Assembly: GCF_900101545.1 (NCBI RefSeq)
Contig: NZ_FMZU01000014.1
Coordinates: 1-64,000 of the forward strand
Origin: Variovorax sp. CF079
GTDB lineage: Bacteria; Pseudomonadota; Gammaproteobacteria; Burkholderiales; Burkholderiaceae_C
Length of the DNA stretch: 64,000 bases
Direction of reading: 5' to 3'
A model generated the notes under the pieces. It ran no database searches and was not told where the DNA came from. It was given only the letters and a program-made list of their open reading frames with translations. A program made the translations under genes and the position numbers. The number at the start of each line of letters is the position of its first letter. The first letter of the stretch is position 1. This document shows positions 24,374 through 34,439 of the stretch, piece after piece.

Positions 24374-25549
24374 TCAGAGTACCTCGAATACGCCGGCTGC
24401 GCCCATGCCGCCGCCGATGCACATCGTGACGACCACCTTCTTGGCGCCGCGGCGCTTGCCTTCGATCAGCGCATGGCCGGTCAGGCGCTGGCCGCTCACG
24501 CCATACGGGTGGCCGACGGCGATGGCGCCCCCGTTCACGTTCAGGCGGTCGCCCGGGATGCCGAGCTTGTCGCGGCAGTAGATCACCTGCACCGCGAAGG
24601 CCTCGTTGAGCTCCCAGAGGTCGATGTCGCCGACCTTGAGGCCCAGGCGCTTCAGCACCTTCGGGATCGCGAACACCGGGCCGATGCCCATCTCGTCGGG
24701 CTCGCAGCCCGCGACCGCGAAGCCGAGGAAGCGGCCGAGCGGCTTCAGGCCCTTCTTCTCGGCGTACTTCTCGTCGACCACCACGCAGGCGCCGCCGCCG
24801 TCGGAGAACTGGCTGGCGTTGCCGGCCGAGATCACGCCGCCCGGAATCGCCGGACGGATGCCGCTGATGCCTTCCTTGGTGGTGCCGGGGCGGATGCCTT
24901 CGTCGTTCTCGACCGTGACCTCCTTGGTACGCAGGCCCAGCACCGGGTCGGCCACACCGGCCAGGACGGTGATCGGCGCGATCTCGGCCTTGAAGAGGCC
25001 GGCCTCGAGCGCGGCGGTGGCCTTCTGCTGGCTCGCGGCGCCGTACTCGTCCATGGCGTCGCGGCCGATGTCGTAGCGCTTGGCGACCTGCTCGGCGGTC
25101 TGCAGCATGTTCCAGTAGATCTCGGGCTTGTGCTTCACCAGCCAGGGGTCGGCCAGCATGTGCTTGTTCATCTCGTTCTGCACGCACGAAATGCTCTCGA
25201 CGCCGCCGGCCACGTAGACCTCGCCCTCGCCCGCGATGATGCGCTGCGCCGCGGTCGCGATGGTCTGCAGGCCCGAGGAGCAGAAGCGGTTGATGGTCAT
25301 GCCCGCGGTGGTGATCGGCAATCCGGCGCGCAGCGCGATCTGGCGTGCGATGTTGGCGCCGGTCGCGCCTTCGGGATTGGCGCAGCCCATGATCACGTCG
25401 TCGACTTCGGCAGGCTCGATGCCGGCGCGCGCCACCGCGTGCTGCACCGCATGGCCGCCGAGCGTGGCGCCGTGCGTCATGTTGAAGGCGCCCTTCCAGC
25501 TCTTGGCGAGCGGCGTGCGGGCGGTGGAGACGATGACGGCGCTGGTCAT
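24374..25549 (-). CDS. Acetyl-CoA C-acyltransferase (thiolase)
   Basis: A 391-aa thiolase that cleaves 3-ketoacyl-CoA in the last step of beta-oxidation. The nucleophilic Cys90 lies in [14 protein letters not shown]. The His motif [14 protein letters not shown] and the second catalytic Cys in [13 protein letters not shown] near the C-terminus are all present. Length and ends are canonical. It lies between the M20 peptidase gene and the acyl-CoA dehydrogenase in the leftward operon and would act with FadB encoded upstream. Confidence 0.95.
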   Translation of the reverse strand: MTSAVIVSTARTPLAKSWKGAFNMTHGATLGGHAVQHAVARAGIEPAEVDDVIMGCANPEGATGANIARQIALRAGLPITTAGMTINRFCSSGLQTIATAAQRIIAGEGEVYVAGGVESISCVQNEMNKHMLADPWLVKHKPEIYWNMLQTAEQVAKRYDIGRDAMDEYGAASQQKATAALEAGLFKAEIAPITVLAGVADPVLGLRTKEVTVENDEGIRPGTTKEGISGIRPAIPGGVISAGNASQFSDGGGACVVVDEKYAEKKGLKPLGRFLGFAVAGCEPDEMGIGPVFAIPKVLKRLGLKVGDIDLWELNEAFAVQVIYCRDKLGIPGDRLNVNGGAIAVGHPYGVSGQRLTGHALIEGKRRGAKKVVVTMCIGGGMGAAGVFEVL

Positions 25550-25580
25550 GGTGTGGTCCTTTGAAAAAGAGGGGTGATGC

Positions 25581-27053
25581 TTACTGGGGCTGCTGCACGG
25601 TGTTGCGCAACAGCTGGTGATAGAACTGGATCATCTCGACGTAGTTGGCGATCGAGATGCGCTCGTTGGTGCCGTGGAAGCGCGACAGATCTTCGCCCCG
25701 CGCGCGTACCGGCGAGAAGCGGTAGACCGCGTCGCTCACGATCGCGAAGTGGCGCGAATCGGTGGCGGCGATCATGAGGCCCGGCGCGACGATGGCATCG
25801 GGAAAGGTCTGGCGCACCGATTGCGCGATGGTCCGATAGCCCGCGCTGTCGGTGGGCGACACCGGCGAGGGCTCCGAGTTGCCCGGATACTGCTTGATCG
25901 TGATCGCATCGTTCGCGACGGTCTTGCGGATGTGCGCCTCCACCGAAGCCAGCGTGTCGCCCGGCAGCACGCGGAAGTTGACGGCCGCCTCGGCACGGCC
26001 CGGCAGCACGTTGTCCTTGTTGCCGGCGCGCACGATGGTCAGCGCGGTGGTGGTGCGCAGCATCGCATTGCTGCTCACGCCTTTCTCGAGCTGGCCCTGC
26101 ACCACCGGGCCGAAGAGCCAGAGGTTGGAGAGCGCCACGCGGCCGAAGCCCTTCATCTCGGGCGCGAGCGTCGCAAACATCTCGCCCGCCACGCCGCCGA
26201 TCGCGGCCGGCATCGGGTTCGCTTCGAGCTTTGCGAGCGCCGCGCTCATGCTGCCGATGGCCGTGCTGGATGGCGGCATCGACGAGTGGCCCGGCGGCGT
26301 ATCGAGCGAGAGGAAGAAGGTGCCGTAGCCCTTCTCGGCCAGGCCGATCAGGGCGGCCGGCTTGTCGAGGCCCGCGAGCACGCCTTCGGTGACCAGCAGG
26401 CCCTCGTCGAGCACCCATTCGAGCCGGACGCCGCGCGACTTCAGCAGTTCCGCAATCGGCTTCGCGCCACGCAGGCCGCTGACCTCCTCGTCATCGCCCG
26501 CGACCAGATACACCGTCTGCCGCGGCTGGAAGCCGCTGGCCACCAGCATCTCGATGGCTTCCATCTGCGCCAGCAGGTTGCCCTTGTTGTCCCAGGTGCC
26601 GCGACCCCAGACGAAGCCGTCCTTGATCTGGCCGCTGAAGGGCTCGACCTCCCAGGCCTTCTCGGTGCCCGGCGCGATCGGCACCACGTCCTGGTGCGCC
26701 ATCAGCGCAACCGGCCGGGCAGCGGGGTCGCTGCCGGTCCAGGTGTAGAGCAGCGCGTTGTCGCCGACGACTTCCTTCTTCAGCGTCGCATGCAGCTTGG
26801 GAAACTGCTGCGCCAGGTAGGCATGGAGCTTCTTGAACTCGTCGCCGTTCTGCTGCCCACCTTCGAAGCTCGATACGGTGCGGATCGGGATCGCGCCCGA
26901 GAGCCGCTCGGCCGCCGCCTTGGCGTCGACCGCGACCTTCTGTACCGCCGGCACCTGCAACTGTCGCGAGGGCGTGCGCCAGGTGTTGCCCGCGATGACC
27001 ACCGCCAGCACAAGCAGCGCCAGCAGCAGCACGAGCAACGTCCTCTTGATCAC
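25581..27053 (-). CDS. M20-family metallopeptidase (carboxypeptidase PM20D1/CPS1 type), membrane-anchored
   Basis: A 490-aa M20 dizinc peptidase. An N-terminal hydrophobic helix (about residues 5-22, [17 protein letters not shown]) suggests export or membrane anchoring. Metal ligands are visible in [18 protein letters not shown] and GDDEEVSG, followed by a dimerisation lid. Relatives cleave N-acyl amino acids or dipeptides. The start is GTG at 27053, 20 bp after the fadB stop. Its place among beta-oxidation genes suggests it may release a fatty or organic acid from an amide conjugate; this is inference. Confidence 0.9.
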   Translation of the reverse strand: MIKRTLLVLLLALLVLAVVIAGNTWRTPSRQLQVPAVQKVAVDAKAAAERLSGAIPIRTVSSFEGGQQNGDEFKKLHAYLAQQFPKLHATLKKEVVGDNALLYTWTGSDPAARPVALMAHQDVVPIAPGTEKAWEVEPFSGQIKDGFVWGRGTWDNKGNLLAQMEAIEMLVASGFQPRQTVYLVAGDDEEVSGLRGAKPIAELLKSRGVRLEWVLDEGLLVTEGVLAGLDKPAALIGLAEKGYGTFFLSLDTPPGHSSMPPSSTAIGSMSAALAKLEANPMPAAIGGVAGEMFATLAPEMKGFGRVALSNLWLFGPVVQGQLEKGVSSNAMLRTTTALTIVRAGNKDNVLPGRAEAAVNFRVLPGDTLASVEAHIRKTVANDAITIKQYPGNSEPSPVSPTDSAGYRTIAQSVRQTFPDAIVAPGLMIAATDSRHFAIVSDAVYRFSPVRARGEDLSRFHGTNERISIANYVEMIQFYHQLLRNTVQQPQ

Positions 27054-27073
27054 AGCCCGTCCTCGCCGTCGCT

Positions 27074-29176
27074 TCAGCTGAACTGCTTGCCTTCGGCCAC
27101 CAGCTTCTGGATCAGCGGCGCGGGCTGCCAGAAGCCCGCGTCATCGCGCGGGTTCTTCGCAAAGCGCTTCATCGCCTCGGCCACGTTGTAGAGACCGACC
27201 TGGTTGGCATAGTGCATCGGGCCGCCGCGCCACACCGGGAAGCCGTAGCCGGTGAGGTAGACCATGTCGATGTCGCCCGACTTGGAGGCGATGCCGTCCT
27301 CGAGAATGTGCGCGCCTTCGTTCACGAGCGCATAGACCAGGCGCTGCACGATCTCTTCGTCGGAGATCTTGCGCGGCGTGATGCCTTCGTCCTTGCGGTG
27401 CTTCTCGATCAGGTCGAGCACGACCTGGCTCGGGATCGCATCGCGCTTGCCGGCCTGGTAGTCGTACCACCCTGCCCCGGTCTTCTGGCCGAAGCGGCCC
27501 AGCTCGCAGAGCTTGTCGGCCGTCTTGCTGTACTTCATGTCGGCTTGCTCGGTGGCGCGGCGCTTGCGGATCGCCCAGCCGATGTCGTTGCCCGCCAGGT
27601 CGCCCATGCGGAACGGGCCCATGGCGAAGCCGAACTTCTCGATGGCGCGGTCGACCTGCTGCGGCGTCGCGCCCTCGTCCAGCAGGAAGCCGGCCTGGCG
27701 CGAGTACTGCTCGATCATGCGGTTGCCGATGAAGCCGTCGCACACGCCGGAGACCACCGCCGTCTTCTTGATCTTCTTGGCGATCGCCATCACGGTGGCC
27801 AGTACGTCCTTGGCCGTCTCCTTGCCGCGCACCACTTCGAGCAGCTTCATCACGTTGGCCGGGCTGAAGAAGTGCATGCCGACCACGTCCTGCGGGCGCT
27901 TGGTGAAGGCGGCGATCTTGTCGACGTCGAGCGTGGAGGTGTTGGAAGCCAGGATGGCACCGGCCTTGGCGACGCGGTCCAGTTCCTTGAACACCTTCTC
28001 CTTGACGCCGAGCTCCTCGAACACGGCCTCGATGATCAGGTCGGCGTCCTTCAGGTCGTTGTAGTCGAGCGTGGTGGACAGCAGCGCCATCCGCTCCTCG
28101 TACTTCTCGGCCTTGAGCTTGCCCTTCTTGACCTGCGCTTCGTAGTTCTTGCGAATGGTGGCGATGCCGCGGTCGAGCGCCTCCTGCTTCATCTCGAGGA
28201 TCTTGACCGGGATGCCCGCGTTCAGGAAGTTCATCGAGATGCCGCCGCCCATGGTGCCGGCGCCGATCACGCCGACCGACTTGACGGTGCGCTGCGGCGT
28301 GTCTTCCGATACGTCGGGAATGCGCGAAGCCGCGCGCTCGGCCATGAACAGGTGGCGCAGCGCCAACGATTCGGGCGTGAACATCAGCGCGGTGAAGAGG
28401 CGACGCTCTTCGGCCATGCCGTCGTCGAACTTCATCTGCGTGGCGGCCTGCACCGCATCCACGCACTTGAGCGGCGCCGGGTAGTTCTTCGACATGCCGC
28501 CGACCATGTTGCGCGCGAACTGGAAGTAGGCGTCGCCCTGCGGATGCTTGCACGGCAGCTTGCGCACCAGCGGCAGCTCGCCGCTCTTGCCGGCCACCGA
28601 CTTGGCGAACTCGACCGCTTCCTCGAACAGCGATTCCGGCGAAGCGGCCAGCTTGTCGAACAGCTTCTGGCCGGGCAGCGAGGCGAGCAGCTCGCTCTTG
28701 ACGGCCTCGCCGCTCACGATCATGTTGAGCGCGGTCTCCACGCCCAGCACGCGCGGCAGGCGCTGCGTGCCGCCGGCGCCGGGCAGCAGGCCCAGCTTGA
28801 CCTCGGGCAGCGCGACGCTGGTGCCGGGTGCGGCCACGCGGTAGTGGCAGCCCAGGGCCAGCTCGAGGCCGCCGCCCATGCAGACCGAATGGATGGCCGC
28901 GACGATCGGCTTGGTCGATGCCTCGAGCGCGAGGATCACGCTCAGCAGATTGGGCTCCTGCAGCGCCTTGGGCGTGCCGAACTCCTTGATGTCGGCGCCG
29001 CCCGAGAAGGCCTTGCCCGCGCCGGTGATCACGATCGCCTTGACGGCCGCGTCGTCGAGCGCTTTCGAGAGGCCGTCGGTGATGCCGATGCGCGTCGAGA
29101 AACCGAGGCCATTGACCGGAGGGTTGGTCAGGGTGATCACGGCGACGTCGCCGAGCACTTTGTATTCAGCCGTCAT
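27074..29176 (-). CDS. fadB: Bifunctional enoyl-CoA hydratase / 3-hydroxyacyl-CoA dehydrogenase
   Basis: A 700-aa multifunctional beta-oxidation enzyme. The N-terminal enoyl-CoA hydratase domain (about 1-190) shows the oxyanion region [13 protein letters not shown] and [15 protein letters not shown]. The 3-hydroxyacyl-CoA dehydrogenase starts at about residue 297 with [19 protein letters not shown]. The C-terminal helical dehydrogenase domain contains [15 protein letters not shown]. The arrangement resembles the peroxisomal-type fused enzyme common in betaproteobacteria. It is the first gene after a promoter/operator region and has an AAGGA ribosome site. Confidence 0.96.
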   Translation of the reverse strand: MTAEYKVLGDVAVITLTNPPVNGLGFSTRIGITDGLSKALDDAAVKAIVITGAGKAFSGGADIKEFGTPKALQEPNLLSVILALEASTKPIVAAIHSVCMGGGLELALGCHYRVAAPGTSVALPEVKLGLLPGAGGTQRLPRVLGVETALNMIVSGEAVKSELLASLPGQKLFDKLAASPESLFEEAVEFAKSVAGKSGELPLVRKLPCKHPQGDAYFQFARNMVGGMSKNYPAPLKCVDAVQAATQMKFDDGMAEERRLFTALMFTPESLALRHLFMAERAASRIPDVSEDTPQRTVKSVGVIGAGTMGGGISMNFLNAGIPVKILEMKQEALDRGIATIRKNYEAQVKKGKLKAEKYEERMALLSTTLDYNDLKDADLIIEAVFEELGVKEKVFKELDRVAKAGAILASNTSTLDVDKIAAFTKRPQDVVGMHFFSPANVMKLLEVVRGKETAKDVLATVMAIAKKIKKTAVVSGVCDGFIGNRMIEQYSRQAGFLLDEGATPQQVDRAIEKFGFAMGPFRMGDLAGNDIGWAIRKRRATEQADMKYSKTADKLCELGRFGQKTGAGWYDYQAGKRDAIPSQVVLDLIEKHRKDEGITPRKISDEEIVQRLVYALVNEGAHILEDGIASKSGDIDMVYLTGYGFPVWRGGPMHYANQVGLYNVAEAMKRFAKNPRDDAGFWQPAPLIQKLVAEGKQFS

Positions 29177-29225
29177 GCTGCGTTCCTTTGGGATGGGGGA
29201 GGATCGAAAAAAGGGGCCTCGCGTT

Positions 29226-29247
29226 AAAAAGCACGAGTGTTCTTTTT
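29226..29247. promoter_or_regulatory. 22-bp near-palindrome upstream of fadB, candidate repressor operator
   Basis: AAAAAGCAC-GAGT-GTTCTTTTT has 9-bp arms with one mismatch around a 4-bp centre. It lies about 50 bp before the fadB start and 9 bp downstream of the proposed -10 element on the minus strand, a typical place for repression. The layout suits a TetR-type acyl-CoA-responsive repressor; the TetR gene at 36341 is a candidate. Confidence 0.55.
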
Positions 29248-29255
29248 TGTTTGAA

Positions 29256-29283
29256 ATTCTAGGCGTTTCGCGTGACCCCGCAA
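29256..29283 (-). promoter_or_regulatory. Putative promoter of the fadB operon
   Basis: On the minus strand TTGCGG (29283-29278) is separated by 16 bases from TAGAAT (29261-29256). The start site would be near 29249, directly at the edge of the 22-bp palindrome. The 145-bp fadB-livF gap also contains the livF 3' flank; no clear terminator for livF is seen. Confidence 0.4.
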
Positions 29284-29321
29284 CCGGGTATCAGTCGCTG
29301 CCGAGACAAGTTGGCTGGCGG

Positions 29322-30017
29322 TCAGACCTCCAGCCACTCCTTGCGGGTCGCGGCATCGGCACGCAGGCTGTCCGGCGTGCCGTCGAACACGATGCTGCCA
29401 TGGCCCATGACCAGCGCGCGATCGGAGATCTGCATCGCAATCGTCAGCTTCTGCTCGATCAGCAGCACCGAGATGCCCTTGTCCTTGAGCGTGCGCAGGT
29501 ACTGGCCCACCAGCTCGACGATCTTGGGCGCGAGGCCCTCGGTCGGCTCGTCGATGATGATCAGGTCGGGGTCGCCCATCAGCGTGCGGCACAGCGTCAG
29601 CATCTGCTGCTCGCCGCCCGAGAGCACGCCGGCCTCGGTGTGCTGGCGCTCCTTGAGGCGCGGGAACATGCCGTACATGTCGTCGAACTGCCAGCGGCTG
29701 CCCTTCCCCTTGCCCTTCTGCCCGAGCAGCAGGTTCTGGTGTACCGTGAGCTTGGGGAAGATGTCGCGGTTCTCGGGCACGTAGCCGATGCCCATGTGCG
29801 CGATCTCGTAGGCCTTGCGGCGCAGGATGTCCTCTTCCTTCCAGTGCAGGCCGCCTTCGGCATGCACCAGGCCCATGATGGCCTTGGCCGTGGTCGAGCG
29901 GCCCGAGCCGTTGCGGCCCAGCAAGGCCACGATCTCGCCGGGACCGACCGCAAATGAAACGCCATGCAACACATGGCTCTTGCCGTAGTAGGCGTGGATG
30001 TCCTGGAGCTTGAGCAT
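29322..30017 (-). CDS. livF: LivF-type ABC transporter ATP-binding protein with Arg in Walker A
   Basis: A 231-aa ATPase of the branched-chain amino acid / organic acid (HAAT) uptake family. The signature LSGGEQQML and Walker B LIIIDEP are normal. The Walker A, however, reads GRNGSGRST (residues 34-42), with Arg40 where the invariant phosphate-binding Lys is expected; the codon on the minus strand is CGC. The rest of the protein is intact and full length, and its partner LivG is normal, so this looks like a stable variant rather than decay. The ATG at 30017 is four bases after the livG stop. Confidence 0.93.
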   Translation of the reverse strand: MLKLQDIHAYYGKSHVLHGVSFAVGPGEIVALLGRNGSGRSTTAKAIMGLVHAEGGLHWKEEDILRRKAYEIAHMGIGYVPENRDIFPKLTVHQNLLLGQKGKGKGSRWQFDDMYGMFPRLKERQHTEAGVLSGGEQQMLTLCRTLMGDPDLIIIDEPTEGLAPKIVELVGQYLRTLKDKGISVLLIEQKLTIAMQISDRALVMGHGSIVFDGTPDSLRADAATRKEWLEV

Positions 30018-30021
30018 TTCT

Positions 30022-30792
30022 TCAGTGTCCTCCGCTCTGCGCGTCCGCGACCGAAGAGCCCAGGTACGCCTCCTGCACGCGCGCATTGGCGCGCACCGCC
30101 GCGGGCGTGTCGAAGGCGATCACCTCGCCGTAGACGACCACCGCGATCTTGTCGGCCAGGCCGAACACCACGCCCATGTCGTGCTCCACGGTGAGCAGGG
30201 TCTTGCCGATCGTCACCTGCTTGATCAGCGCGATGAAGTGCGCGGTCTCGGTCTTGCTCATGCCGGCCGTGGGCTCGTCGAGCAGGATCACGCTGGCGCC
30301 GCCGGCGATGGTGACGCCGATCTCCAGCGCGCGCTGTTCGGCATAGGTGAGGTTCACCGCATGCACGTCGCGCTTTCTTTCGAGTCCCACCTGGCGCAGC
30401 AACTCCTCGGTGCGCTCGTTCGCATCGTCGAGCTTCGAGAGGAAGCGCAGGAAGGTGTAGCGGTAGCCCAGGCTCCACAGCACGCCGCAGCGCAGGTTCT
30501 CGAACACGCTGAGCTTGGGGAAGATGTTGGTGATCTGGAAGCTGCGCGAAAGGCCGCGGCGGTTGATCTCGTAGGGCCTGTGGCCGTCGATGCGCTGGCC
30601 ATGCAGCAGCACCTCGCCGCTGGTCGGCTCGAGCCGGCCGCTGATGAGGTTGAAGAGCGTGGACTTGCCGGCGCCGTTGGGCCCGATGATCGCGATGCGC
30701 TCGCCGGCTTCTACCGCCAGGTCGACGCCACGGATGATCTCGGTCTTGCCGAAGTTCTTGCGCAAGGCCTTCAATTCGAGTGCGTGGGTCAT
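30022..30792 (-). CDS. livG: LivG-type ABC transporter ATP-binding protein
   Basis: A 256-aa ATPase of the branched-chain-type uptake transporter. It has a canonical Walker A GPNGAGKST, the LivG-type insertion after it (RRGLSRSFQITNIFPKLSVF), a signature NLTYAEQRALEI in which the usual LSGGQ is modified as is usual in LivG, and Walker B VILLDEPTAGM. The ATG at 30792 overlaps the livM stop as ATGA (30789-30792). It would pair with the Arg-variant LivF in a heterodimeric ATPase. Confidence 0.95.
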   Translation of the reverse strand: MTHALELKALRKNFGKTEIIRGVDLAVEAGERIAIIGPNGAGKSTLFNLISGRLEPTSGEVLLHGQRIDGHRPYEINRRGLSRSFQITNIFPKLSVFENLRCGVLWSLGYRYTFLRFLSKLDDANERTEELLRQVGLERKRDVHAVNLTYAEQRALEIGVTIAGGASVILLDEPTAGMSKTETAHFIALIKQVTIGKTLLTVEHDMGVVFGLADKIAVVVYGEVIAFDTPAAVRANARVQEAYLGSSVADAQSGGH

Positions 30793-32150
30793 GCGAGCTC
30801 CCTCCGCTTGATCTCGGCCTCGATCTCTTCCTGGATATGGCCCCAGACCTTCACGAAGCGGCGTCGCACCCATTCCACCAGCAACACGCCCACGGCAAGC
30901 ACGACGCCGGCCCCGATCCAGCTGGCCGCGCTGGAGACGTCGAGCTCCACGCCCATGAAGTTGAGCTTCGGGCCCAGCGCCATGTTGAGCTGCACGTGAT
31001 AGATCATCTCGACCAGCGCCGCCGCGCCGACCACCATCACGGCCCCGGTCAGGATCAGGCCGCCGTAGAGACCCCACAGGCGCTTGAACTTGCCGAACTT
31101 GGCAACGCGCAGGTTCATCATGATCAGGCTGGCGATGCCGCCCGGCGCGAACATCACCATGAACAGGAACACCAGCCCCAGGTACAGCAGCCAGGCCTTG
31201 GTGAGCTCCGACAGCAGCACCGACGCCAGTACCAGCAACACGGCGCCTATGATCGGGCCGAAGAAGAAGGTGGCTCCGCCCAGGAAGGTAAACAGGAGGT
31301 AGCCGCCCGAGCGAATCGTGCTCAGGCTGTCGGATGCGTTGACGATCTCGAAATTGATGGCCGCCAGCGCGCCGCCAATGCCGGCGAAGAAACCAGCAAT
31401 GATGAAGGCGAGGTAGCGCACCCATTGGGTGTCGTAGCCGATGAACTCGACGCGCTCGGGGTTGTCGCGCACCGCGTTGAGCATGCGGCCCAGCGGCGTG
31501 CCGGTGAACGCGAACATGAGCGCCGTCGAGACGAAGCAGTACGCCGCGATCAGGTAGTACACCTGGATCTGCGGACCGAAGCTCAAGCCGAGGAAAGGCG
31601 AGCCGTAGACCCGGTTGGTCGTGACGCCACCCTCGCCGCCGAAGAAGCCCGGAAACATCAGCGACATGGCTGCGACCAACTCGCCGATGCCCAGCGTGAT
31701 CATCGCGAAAGTGGTGCCGGACTTCTTGGTGGTCACATAGCCCAGCAGGATCGCGAACAGCACGCCCGCCACGCCGCCGACCAGCGGAATCGTCACCAGC
31801 GGCAGCGGCATGGCCCCCTTGGTGGCGAGATTCATCGCGTGCACCGCGACGAAGGCGCCCAGCCCCGTGTAGACGGCGTGGCCGAAGCTCAGCATGCCGC
31901 CCTGCCCGAGCAGGATGTTGTAGCTCAGGCAGATGATGATGAGATAGCCGATCTGCGACAGCATGGTGAGCGCCAGGCTGCTGCGAAACACCAGCGGCGC
32001 GATGATCAGGCTCAGGGCGAAGAGCGTCCAGATCAGCACGCGCCCGATGTTCCAGGGCTTGAAGCGGTAGTAGGCGGTCTTCCGCGTACCGGCGCCGGAC
32101 ACCGGCGTGTCGTCGGCACGCGCCGCGGAAGTGCTTGCATGGGTCGTCAT
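30789..32150 (-). CDS. livM: LivM-type ABC transporter permease
   Basis: A 453-aa inner-membrane permease, longer than many LivM proteins (about 320-420 aa) because of an N-terminal cytoplasmic extension of about 35 residues and a C-terminal segment with extra hydrophobic stretches ending in a charged tail (EEIEAEIKRRELA). The conserved LivM core includes SYNILLGQGGMLSFGHAVYTG. It lies four bases after livH and overlaps livG by four bases. Together with LivH it forms the channel. Confidence 0.94.
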   Translation of the reverse strand: MTTHASTSAARADDTPVSGAGTRKTAYYRFKPWNIGRVLIWTLFALSLIIAPLVFRSSLALTMLSQIGYLIIICLSYNILLGQGGMLSFGHAVYTGLGAFVAVHAMNLATKGAMPLPLVTIPLVGGVAGVLFAILLGYVTTKKSGTTFAMITLGIGELVAAMSLMFPGFFGGEGGVTTNRVYGSPFLGLSFGPQIQVYYLIAAYCFVSTALMFAFTGTPLGRMLNAVRDNPERVEFIGYDTQWVRYLAFIIAGFFAGIGGALAAINFEIVNASDSLSTIRSGGYLLFTFLGGATFFFGPIIGAVLLVLASVLLSELTKAWLLYLGLVFLFMVMFAPGGIASLIMMNLRVAKFGKFKRLWGLYGGLILTGAVMVVGAAALVEMIYHVQLNMALGPKLNFMGVELDVSSAASWIGAGVVLAVGVLLVEWVRRRFVKVWGHIQEEIEAEIKRRELA

Positions 32151-32154
32151 GTTT

Positions 32155-33102
32155 TCAGCCCTCCCGCTTGCCGAGCAGCCCCTTGGGCCGGAAGATCAGG
32201 ATCAGCACCAGGAACAGGTACGGCAGGATCGGAGCGATTTGCGCGACGCTGAGCTGAAGCAGTTCGTACCCGAAGGTGCTGGGGGTCACGGTGACGCCCA
32301 CAGCCTGCAGCCCGGACGCCAAGGACTCGTCGATGGCCACGGCGAAGGTCTGCAATACGCCGATCAGGAGCGATGCGAGGAAGGCCCCAGCCAATGAGCC
32401 CATCCCGCCGACCACCACCACCACGAACACGATCGACCCGACCGCCCCGGCCATGGCAGGCTCGGTGACGTAGGTGTTCCCGCCGATCACGCCGGCCAGC
32501 GCAGCCAGCGCTGCGCCTCCGCCGAACACGAGCATGAACACCCGCGGCACGTTGTGGCCCAGCGCTTCCACCGTCTCCGGATGCGTGAGCGCAGCCTGGA
32601 TCACCAGGCCGATGCGGGTGCGGGTCAGCAAGAGCCAGACCGACAGCAGCATCAGCAGCGCGAGCAGCATGATGAAGGATCTCGACTTGGGAAACTGCGT
32701 CCCGAACAGGGTGAACAGCGGCCCCTGCAGTTGCTCCGGCAGCCCGTACGGCACCGTCGCACGACCCCAGACCAGCTGCACCAGCTCGAGGATCAGGTAG
32801 GACAGACCGAAAGTCACCAGCAACTCGGGCACGTGGCCGAACTTGTGAACGCGCCGCAGGCTGTAGCGCTCGAAGAGCGCGCCCAGCACGCCGACCAGCA
32901 GGGGCGCGACGACCAGGGCGGTCCAGAAGCCCAGCACACCCGAGATGGTGTAGGCGAAATAAGCACCCAGCATGTAGAAGCTGGTGTGCGCGAAGTTGAG
33001 CACGCCCATCATGCTGAAGATCAGCGTCAGGCCCGAGCTCAGCATGAACAGCAGCAGCCCGTAGCTGAGGCCGTTCAGCAAGGATATGGCGAAGAATTCC
33101 AC
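32155..33102 (-). CDS. livH: LivH-type ABC transporter permease
   Basis: A 315-aa permease with the LivH-typical start (LLNGLSYGLLLFMLSSGLTL, IFSMMGVLNFAHTSFYMLGA) and about eight membrane helices. The end reads ILIFRPKGLLGKREG, a family hallmark. The start appears to be GTG at 33102, preceded by a GAC trinucleotide run rather than a clear Shine-Dalgarno. Upstream lies a hairpin-T-run that would separate it transcriptionally from the binding-protein gene. Confidence 0.94.
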   Translation of the reverse strand: MEFFAISLLNGLSYGLLLFMLSSGLTLIFSMMGVLNFAHTSFYMLGAYFAYTISGVLGFWTALVVAPLLVGVLGALFERYSLRRVHKFGHVPELLVTFGLSYLILELVQLVWGRATVPYGLPEQLQGPLFTLFGTQFPKSRSFIMLLALLMLLSVWLLLTRTRIGLVIQAALTHPETVEALGHNVPRVFMLVFGGGAALAALAGVIGGNTYVTEPAMAGAVGSIVFVVVVVGGMGSLAGAFLASLLIGVLQTFAVAIDESLASGLQAVGVTVTPSTFGYELLQLSVAQIAPILPYLFLVLILIFRPKGLLGKREG

Positions 33103-33141
33103 GGTGTCGTCGTCGTCGTTGCAGCCGCGAGGGGCGAAGTC

Positions 33142-33181
33142 AAAAAAAGCGCCGGTGAGCGACTTCCATCACCCACCGGCG
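33142..33181 (-). terminator. Intrinsic terminator / attenuator between the binding-protein gene and livH
   Basis: On the minus strand CGCCGGTG (33181-33174) and CACCGGCG (33157-33150) form a perfect 8-bp stem around a 16-base loop, followed by C and seven T residues (33148-33142). Its place inside the operon, directly after the abundant binding-protein gene, suggests partial termination that sets binding protein in excess over permease. Confidence 0.75.
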
Positions 33182-33200
33182 TTTCGCTGGTGTGCCGGTA

Positions 33201-34439
33201 TTACGGTGCCGGCCGCTTCATCTCGCAAGACGTCGGCGTGCTTGCGATGTAGGGCTCGAGGTATTTCACCGGCGCGAAGGTGTAGCCGGTGTTCTCCACG
33301 CTGTACTTGTACTTGGCATCGACCTTCTGCCACTTGGAGATCCAGAGTCCCTGCTGCAGCTGGTGGTCGGTCTTGCGCATCTCGGTTTCGCCGTTGAAGC
33401 CCTTGAACTTCAATCCTTCCATCGCCCCGGCGACCTTCATGGGGTCGGTGGACTTGGCCTTGGCTATGCCCTCGCCCATCATCAGGATCGCGTTGTAGAT
33501 CGAGAAGGTGTAGAAGTCGTCGCCGAACTTGGTCTTGAACTCGTTCATCAAGGTGCCCAGCTCGCCGGTGTAGTTCGAGTGGTTGTAGGCGATCTGGTAG
33601 ACCTCTAGTTCGCCGCCCGAAGCCAGTGCGGTCGGCGTGCCGGACACGCCGGCGTAGTAGGCGTAGATCGGCAGCTTCAGGCCCGAATCGTTCAGCGCCT
33701 TGATCAGCAGGGTCATGTCCTGCCCCCAGTTGCCGGTGACGATCGTGTCGGCGCCCGACTGCTTGATCTTGGCCACGTAGGGTGCGAAGTCCTTGACCTG
33801 GCCCAGCGGGTGCAGATCGTCGCCCACGATCTTGGCGTCGGGCCGGTTGCGCGCCATGCCTTCCTTGAAGTACTTCGAGACCTGCTGGCCATGGGAGTAG
33901 TTCTGGTTGATCAGGTAGACCTTCGAGATCTTGGGCTGATCCTTCATGAAGGAGGTGAGCGCGGCCATCTTCATCGACGTGTCGGCGTCGAGCCGGAAAT
34001 GCGCAAAGCTGCACTTCTCGTTCGTGAGCACCGGGTCGACCGCGGCATAGTTCAGGTAGATGATCTCCTTGCCGGGATTGCGCTCGTTGTGCTTGGCGAC
34101 GGCATCGGCGAGCGGCACGGCGACATTCGAGCCGTTGCCCTGCGTGACGTAGCGAAAGCCCTGGTCGCTGGCTGCCTTCAGGAGGTTCAGCGCTTCCTGC
34201 GGCGAACTCTTGCTGTCCATGCCGATGACCTCGAACTTGACGCCCGCCGCGTTCTTGGCGCCGCTGAGCTTCTCCGCGACCAGCTGCCAGCTCTTGAGCT
34301 GGTTCTGGCCGACGTTGGCGAACGGGCCCGAGAGCCCTTCGATCATCGCGATGCGGACGGTCTCGCCCTTCTGGGCAAGGGCGCCGGTGGCGGTGGCGGC
34401 GAGGATGGCCGCGCTGGCGATCTTCAGAGCGTATTTCAT
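33201..34439 (-). CDS. Periplasmic branched-chain-type substrate-binding protein
   Basis: A 412-aa solute-binding protein of the LivJ/K-like (Peripla_BP_6) family. A signal peptide MKYALKIASAAILAATATG precedes ALAQ. The mature protein starts with the family segment VRIAMIEGLSGPFANVGQNQ and ends with a long extension containing a Cys (TPTSCEM). Relatives of this size bind aromatic or other organic acids rather than leucine. The ATG at 34439 has an AGGAGAC site. It is the first gene of the liv-type unit, downstream of the acyl-CoA ligase gene. Confidence 0.92.
   Translation of the reverse strand: MKYALKIASAAILAATATGALAQKGETVRIAMIEGLSGPFANVGQNQLKSWQLVAEKLSGAKNAAGVKFEVIGMDSKSSPQEALNLLKAASDQGFRYVTQGNGSNVAVPLADAVAKHNERNPGKEIIYLNYAAVDPVLTNEKCSFAHFRLDADTSMKMAALTSFMKDQPKISKVYLINQNYSHGQQVSKYFKEGMARNRPDAKIVGDDLHPLGQVKDFAPYVAKIKQSGADTIVTGNWGQDMTLLIKALNDSGLKLPIYAYYAGVSGTPTALASGGELEVYQIAYNHSNYTGELGTLMNEFKTKFGDDFYTFSIYNAILMMGEGIAKAKSTDPMKVAGAMEGLKFKGFNGETEMRKTDHQLQQGLWISKWQKVDAKYKYSVENTGYTFAPVKYLEPYIASTPTSCEMKRPAP

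Noticed and set aside
27212-29227. Plus-strand open frame opposite fadB
   Set aside because: Antisense to a complete fadB; no recognisable motif.
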